Assembly (NCBI GenBank): GCA_036013505.1
Contig: CP107851.1
Span: 2,108,001-2,172,000, forward strand
Origin: Streptomyces sp. NBC_00510
GTDB taxonomy: Bacteria > Actinomycetota > Actinomycetes > Streptomycetales > Streptomycetaceae
Length of the DNA: 64,000 nt
Direction of reading: 5' to 3'
Shown: positions 61,580 to 64,000 of the stretch, piece by piece
How the letters are laid out: every line of letters starts with the position of its first letter
Position numbering within the stretch: the first letter of the stretch is position 1
The notes under the pieces: generated by a model
What the model saw: the letters and a program-made list of their open reading frames with translations, nothing else
Told to the model about the DNA's origin: nothing
Databases searched by the model: none
Position numbers and translations under genes: made by a program

Positions 61580-63969
61580 CCGACCAGCTCACCGGACGCG
61601 AGCCCGAGGTCGGCCGCGCCCGGGTCCGCAAGGAGGACGCCCGGCTGGTGACCGGCCGGACCAACTGGACCGACAACATCACCGTCCCGGGCCTGCTGCA
61701 CATGGCGATCCTGCGCAGCCCCATGGCGCACGCCCGCATCGAGCGGATCGACGTCACGCCCGCCCTGGAGCGGCCGGGGGTCGTCGCCGCCTACAGCGGC
61801 CGCGACCTGGCCGAGGGGCTCGGGTCGCTGCCGTGCGCCTGGCCCGTCACCGAGGACATCGTGCTGCCCGAGCACCCGCCCGTCGCCGTCGACGAGGTCC
61901 GCCACACCGGCGACCCGGTCGCGGTCGTCGTCGCCCGGGACCGCTACGCGGCCGCCGACGCGCTGGAGGCGATCGACGTCGACTACGAGCCGCTGCCTCC
62001 GGTCCTCGACATGGAGGCGGCGCTCGCCGAGGGCGCCCCGCTGGTCCACGCCGACAAGGGCACCAACCGCTGCTACACCTGGCCGCTGGCCACCGGCGAG
62101 GACTACGCGACCGTGCGCGAGCGGGCCGACGTCGTGCTGCGCCGGCGCTTCGTCCAGCAGCGGCTCATCCCCAACGCCATGGAACCGCGGGCCGTCGTGG
62201 CGGTGCCGCCGGACACCTCGGACCAGTACACCCTGTACTCCGCGACGCAGATCCCGCACATCGTGCGCGTGATGATGGCCGTCGTCACCGGCATCCCCGA
62301 GCACCGGCTCCGGGTGGTCGCGCCGGACGTCGGCGGCGGCTTCGGCTCCAAGCTCCAGGTGTACGGCGAGGAGGCGCTCGGCCTGGCCGTCGCCCGCAAG
62401 CTGGGCCGCCCCGTGAAGTGGACCGAGTCCCGCTCGGAGGGCTACCTGGCCACCCACCACGGCCGCGACCAGATCCAGGACCTCGAACTCGCCGCGACGC
62501 GCGAGGGGAGGCTGCTCGGGCTGAAGGTCGACCTGCTCGCCGACATGGGCGCGTACCTGATGATCGTGACGCCGGGCGTCCCGCTGCTCGGGGCGTTCAT
62601 GTTCCCCGGCATCTACAAGATGGACGCCTACGACTTCACCTGCACGGGTGTCTTCACCACCAAGACCCCCACCGACGCGTACCGCGGCGCGGGCCGCCCC
62701 GAGGCCACCTTCGCCATCGAGCGCATGATGGACGAGCTCGCCGCCGAACTCGGCATGGACCCGGTGGAGGTGCGCCGCCGCAACTGGATCGGCCACGACG
62801 AGTTCCCGTACACCACCATCGGCGGACTGACCTACGACAGCGGGAACTACGAGTCGGCGACGGACAAGGCGCTCGCCCTCTTCGGCTACGACGACCTGCG
62901 TTCCGAGCAGCGCAAGCGGGAGGAGCGCGGCGACCGGACGCGGCTCGGCATCGGGGTGTCGACGTACACGGAGATGTGCGGGCTCGCGCCCAGCCGGATC
63001 CTGCGCGACCTGCGCTACGGCGCGGGCGGCTGGGAGGCGGCGTCCATCCGCATGCTGCCCACCGGCAAGGTGGAGGTGCTGACCGGCACCAGCCCGCACG
63101 GCCAGGGCCATGTGACGAGCTGGAGCCAGATCGCGGCGGACGTGCTGGGCGTGCCCTTCGAGGACGTCGAGGTGCTGCACGGCGACACGCGCACGGTGCC
63201 GCAGGGCATGGACACCTACGGCTCGCGCTCGCTGGTCGTCGGCGGGGTGGCCGTGCACCGCGCCGCGCGGAAGGTGGTGGACAAGGCCCGCAAGGTCGCC
63301 GCGCACCTGCTGGAGGCGAGCGAGGACGACCTGGACTTCGCCGACGGCGTCTTCTCGGTCAAGGGTTCGCCGGAGGCGCGCAAGACCATCCAGGAGGTGG
63401 CGTTCGCGACGTTCACCTCGCACGACCTGCCCGACGGGCTGGAACCGACGATCAACGCCGAGCACGTGGAGGACCCGGAGGCCTTCTCCTACCCGCACGG
63501 CACGCACCTGTGCGCGGTGGAGGTGGACACCGAGACCGGCCGGGTCCGGATCCGCAGTTACGTGTGCGTGGACGACGTCGGAAAGGTCGTCAACCCGATG
63601 ATCGTGGAGGGCCAGGTGCACGGCGGTCTCGCCCAGGGCATCGCCCAGGCCCTGTTCGAGGAGGCCGTGTACGACGCGGAGGGCAACCTGGTGTCCGGCA
63701 CCATGGCCGACTACCTGGTGCCCTGCGCGGCCGACCTGCCCGACTTCCTCACCGACCGCACCGAGACGCCGGCGACCACCAACCCGCTGGGCGTGAAGGG
63801 CGTCGGCGAGGCCGGGACGATCGCCTCGACCCCCGCGGTGGTCAACGCCGTGGTAGACGCCCTGCGGCCGCTGGGCGTCGTGGACGTGAGGATGCCGTGC
63901 ACACCGGAACGGGTCTGGCGGGCCCTGCGGGACGCGCGGTCCGCCCGGCCGGAGGAGGACGGCTCATGA
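61576..63969 (+). CDS. Molybdenum hydroxylase large subunit, form II CO-dehydrogenase-like
   Basis: A 797-residue molybdopterin-binding subunit. Visible motifs are [15 protein letters not shown] (about 251), [11 protein letters not shown] (about 368), [18 protein letters not shown] (about 515) and the catalytic Glu in [10 protein letters not shown] (about 745). The active-site loop AYRGAGR lacks the cysteine of true form I CoxL (AYRCSFR), so CO oxidation is not expected; aldehyde or heterocycle oxidation is likelier. The stop overlaps the next start as ATGA. Confidence 0.93.
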   Translation: MTDQLTGREPEVGRARVRKEDARLVTGRTNWTDNITVPGLLHMAILRSPMAHARIERIDVTPALERPGVVAAYSGRDLAEGLGSLPCAWPVTEDIVLPEHPPVAVDEVRHTGDPVAVVVARDRYAAADALEAIDVDYEPLPPVLDMEAALAEGAPLVHADKGTNRCYTWPLATGEDYATVRERADVVLRRRFVQQRLIPNAMEPRAVVAVPPDTSDQYTLYSATQIPHIVRVMMAVVTGIPEHRLRVVAPDVGGGFGSKLQVYGEEALGLAVARKLGRPVKWTESRSEGYLATHHGRDQIQDLELAATREGRLLGLKVDLLADMGAYLMIVTPGVPLLGAFMFPGIYKMDAYDFTCTGVFTTKTPTDAYRGAGRPEATFAIERMMDELAAELGMDPVEVRRRNWIGHDEFPYTTIGGLTYDSGNYESATDKALALFGYDDLRSEQRKREERGDRTRLGIGVSTYTEMCGLAPSRILRDLRYGAGGWEAASIRMLPTGKVEVLTGTSPHGQGHVTSWSQIAADVLGVPFEDVEVLHGDTRTVPQGMDTYGSRSLVVGGVAVHRAARKVVDKARKVAAHLLEASEDDLDFADGVFSVKGSPEARKTIQEVAFATFTSHDLPDGLEPTINAEHVEDPEAFSYPHGTHLCAVEVDTETGRVRIRSYVCVDDVGKVVNPMIVEGQVHGGLAQGIAQALFEEAVYDAEGNLVSGTMADYLVPCAADLPDFLTDRTETPATTNPLGVKGVGEAGTIASTPAVVNAVVDALRPLGVVDVRMPCTPERVWRALRDARSARPEEDGS

Positions 63970-64000
63970 TTCCCGCGTCGTTCGACTACGCCAGGCCCCG
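63966..64000 (+). CDS. Molybdenum hydroxylase FAD subunit (CoxM type), start only
   Basis: Only 11 codons are visible ([11 protein letters not shown]), the typical opening of the FAD-binding medium subunit, translationally coupled to the large subunit by ATGA. The rest lies beyond the window. Confidence 0.85.
   Translation, partial: MIPASFDYARP

Noticed and set aside
61576..63969. True (form I) aerobic CO dehydrogenase
   Set aside because: The large subunit has AYRGAGR, not the AYRCSFR loop with the Cu-binding cysteine.

Overview
The window is high-GC actinobacterial chromosome and almost certainly comes from a Streptomyces. The evidence is strong third-position GC codon bias, many GTG and some TTG starts, stop/start overlaps of the ATGA and GTGA type, several apparently leaderless promoters, an initiator tRNA, and a density of small regulators and SCO-type conserved families. 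Most of it is ordinary core or near-core chromosome. I see no biosynthetic gene cluster, prophage or CRISPR array.

Layout. 1-8 kb: tail of a cation diffusion facilitator, IPP isomerase (idi), a serine-kinase-like anti-sigma ATPase, HdeD-like membrane protein, enoyl-CoA hydratase, flavin-binding (PPOX) protein, SCO6745-type protein, and two DMT exporters, the first divergent from a LysR regulator. 8-15 kb: FUSC membrane protein, glutathione peroxidase coupled to an L,D-transpeptidase, an ABC-F protein, a DDAH-like hydrolase, and an acyl-ACP desaturase behind a set of inverted-repeat operators. 15.2-17.5 kb: a GNAT acetyltransferase gene split by an IS200/IS605 element whose tnpB carries an amber codon and whose tnpA is frameshifted. 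17.6-19.2 kb: HAD phosphatase and AEC transporter.

19.4-27.9 kb is a tightly overlapping catabolic operon: TIGR03084 protein, acyl-CoA carboxylase beta and alpha subunits, acyl-CoA dehydrogenase, 4-coumarate/cinnamate-type CoA ligase, enoyl-CoA hydratase and TetR regulator. The gene set fits activation, dehydrogenation, carboxylation and hydration of a beta-branched acid, as in leucine or citronellate degradation. It is followed by a scar holding an N-terminal remnant of an SDR gene and a damaged tRNA-Gly-like sequence.

28.4-40.3 kb: secreted M14 carboxypeptidase, YjbR protein, DUF4291 protein, phosphate permease, an SRPBCC-ArsR-membrane protein operon with two identical-architecture palindromes, Tat-type FAD oxidoreductase with a tyrosine phosphatase, ECF sigma factor with a membrane partner, MFS transporter (apparent 5' frameshift), DUF6343 protein and tRNA-fMet. 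40.4-55 kb: a second ABC-F with a structured leader, membrane-anchored XRE regulator, TetR with a 36-bp palindromic operator, YceI protein, tandem VOC proteins, TagGH-like exporter divergent from a TetR, zinc alcohol dehydrogenase with an XRE regulator, SixA-like phosphatase and a CysRS-like protein. 55.4-64 kb: large secreted subtilase, TrmB/LuxR-type regulator, an unknown protein with a palindrome at its start, and the beginning of a molybdenum hydroxylase operon of form II CO-dehydrogenase type.

The strongest second-look items are the exactly reconstructable but doubly disabled TnpA/TnpB insertion, several unusually clean palindromic operators, and the carboxylase-ligase operon.
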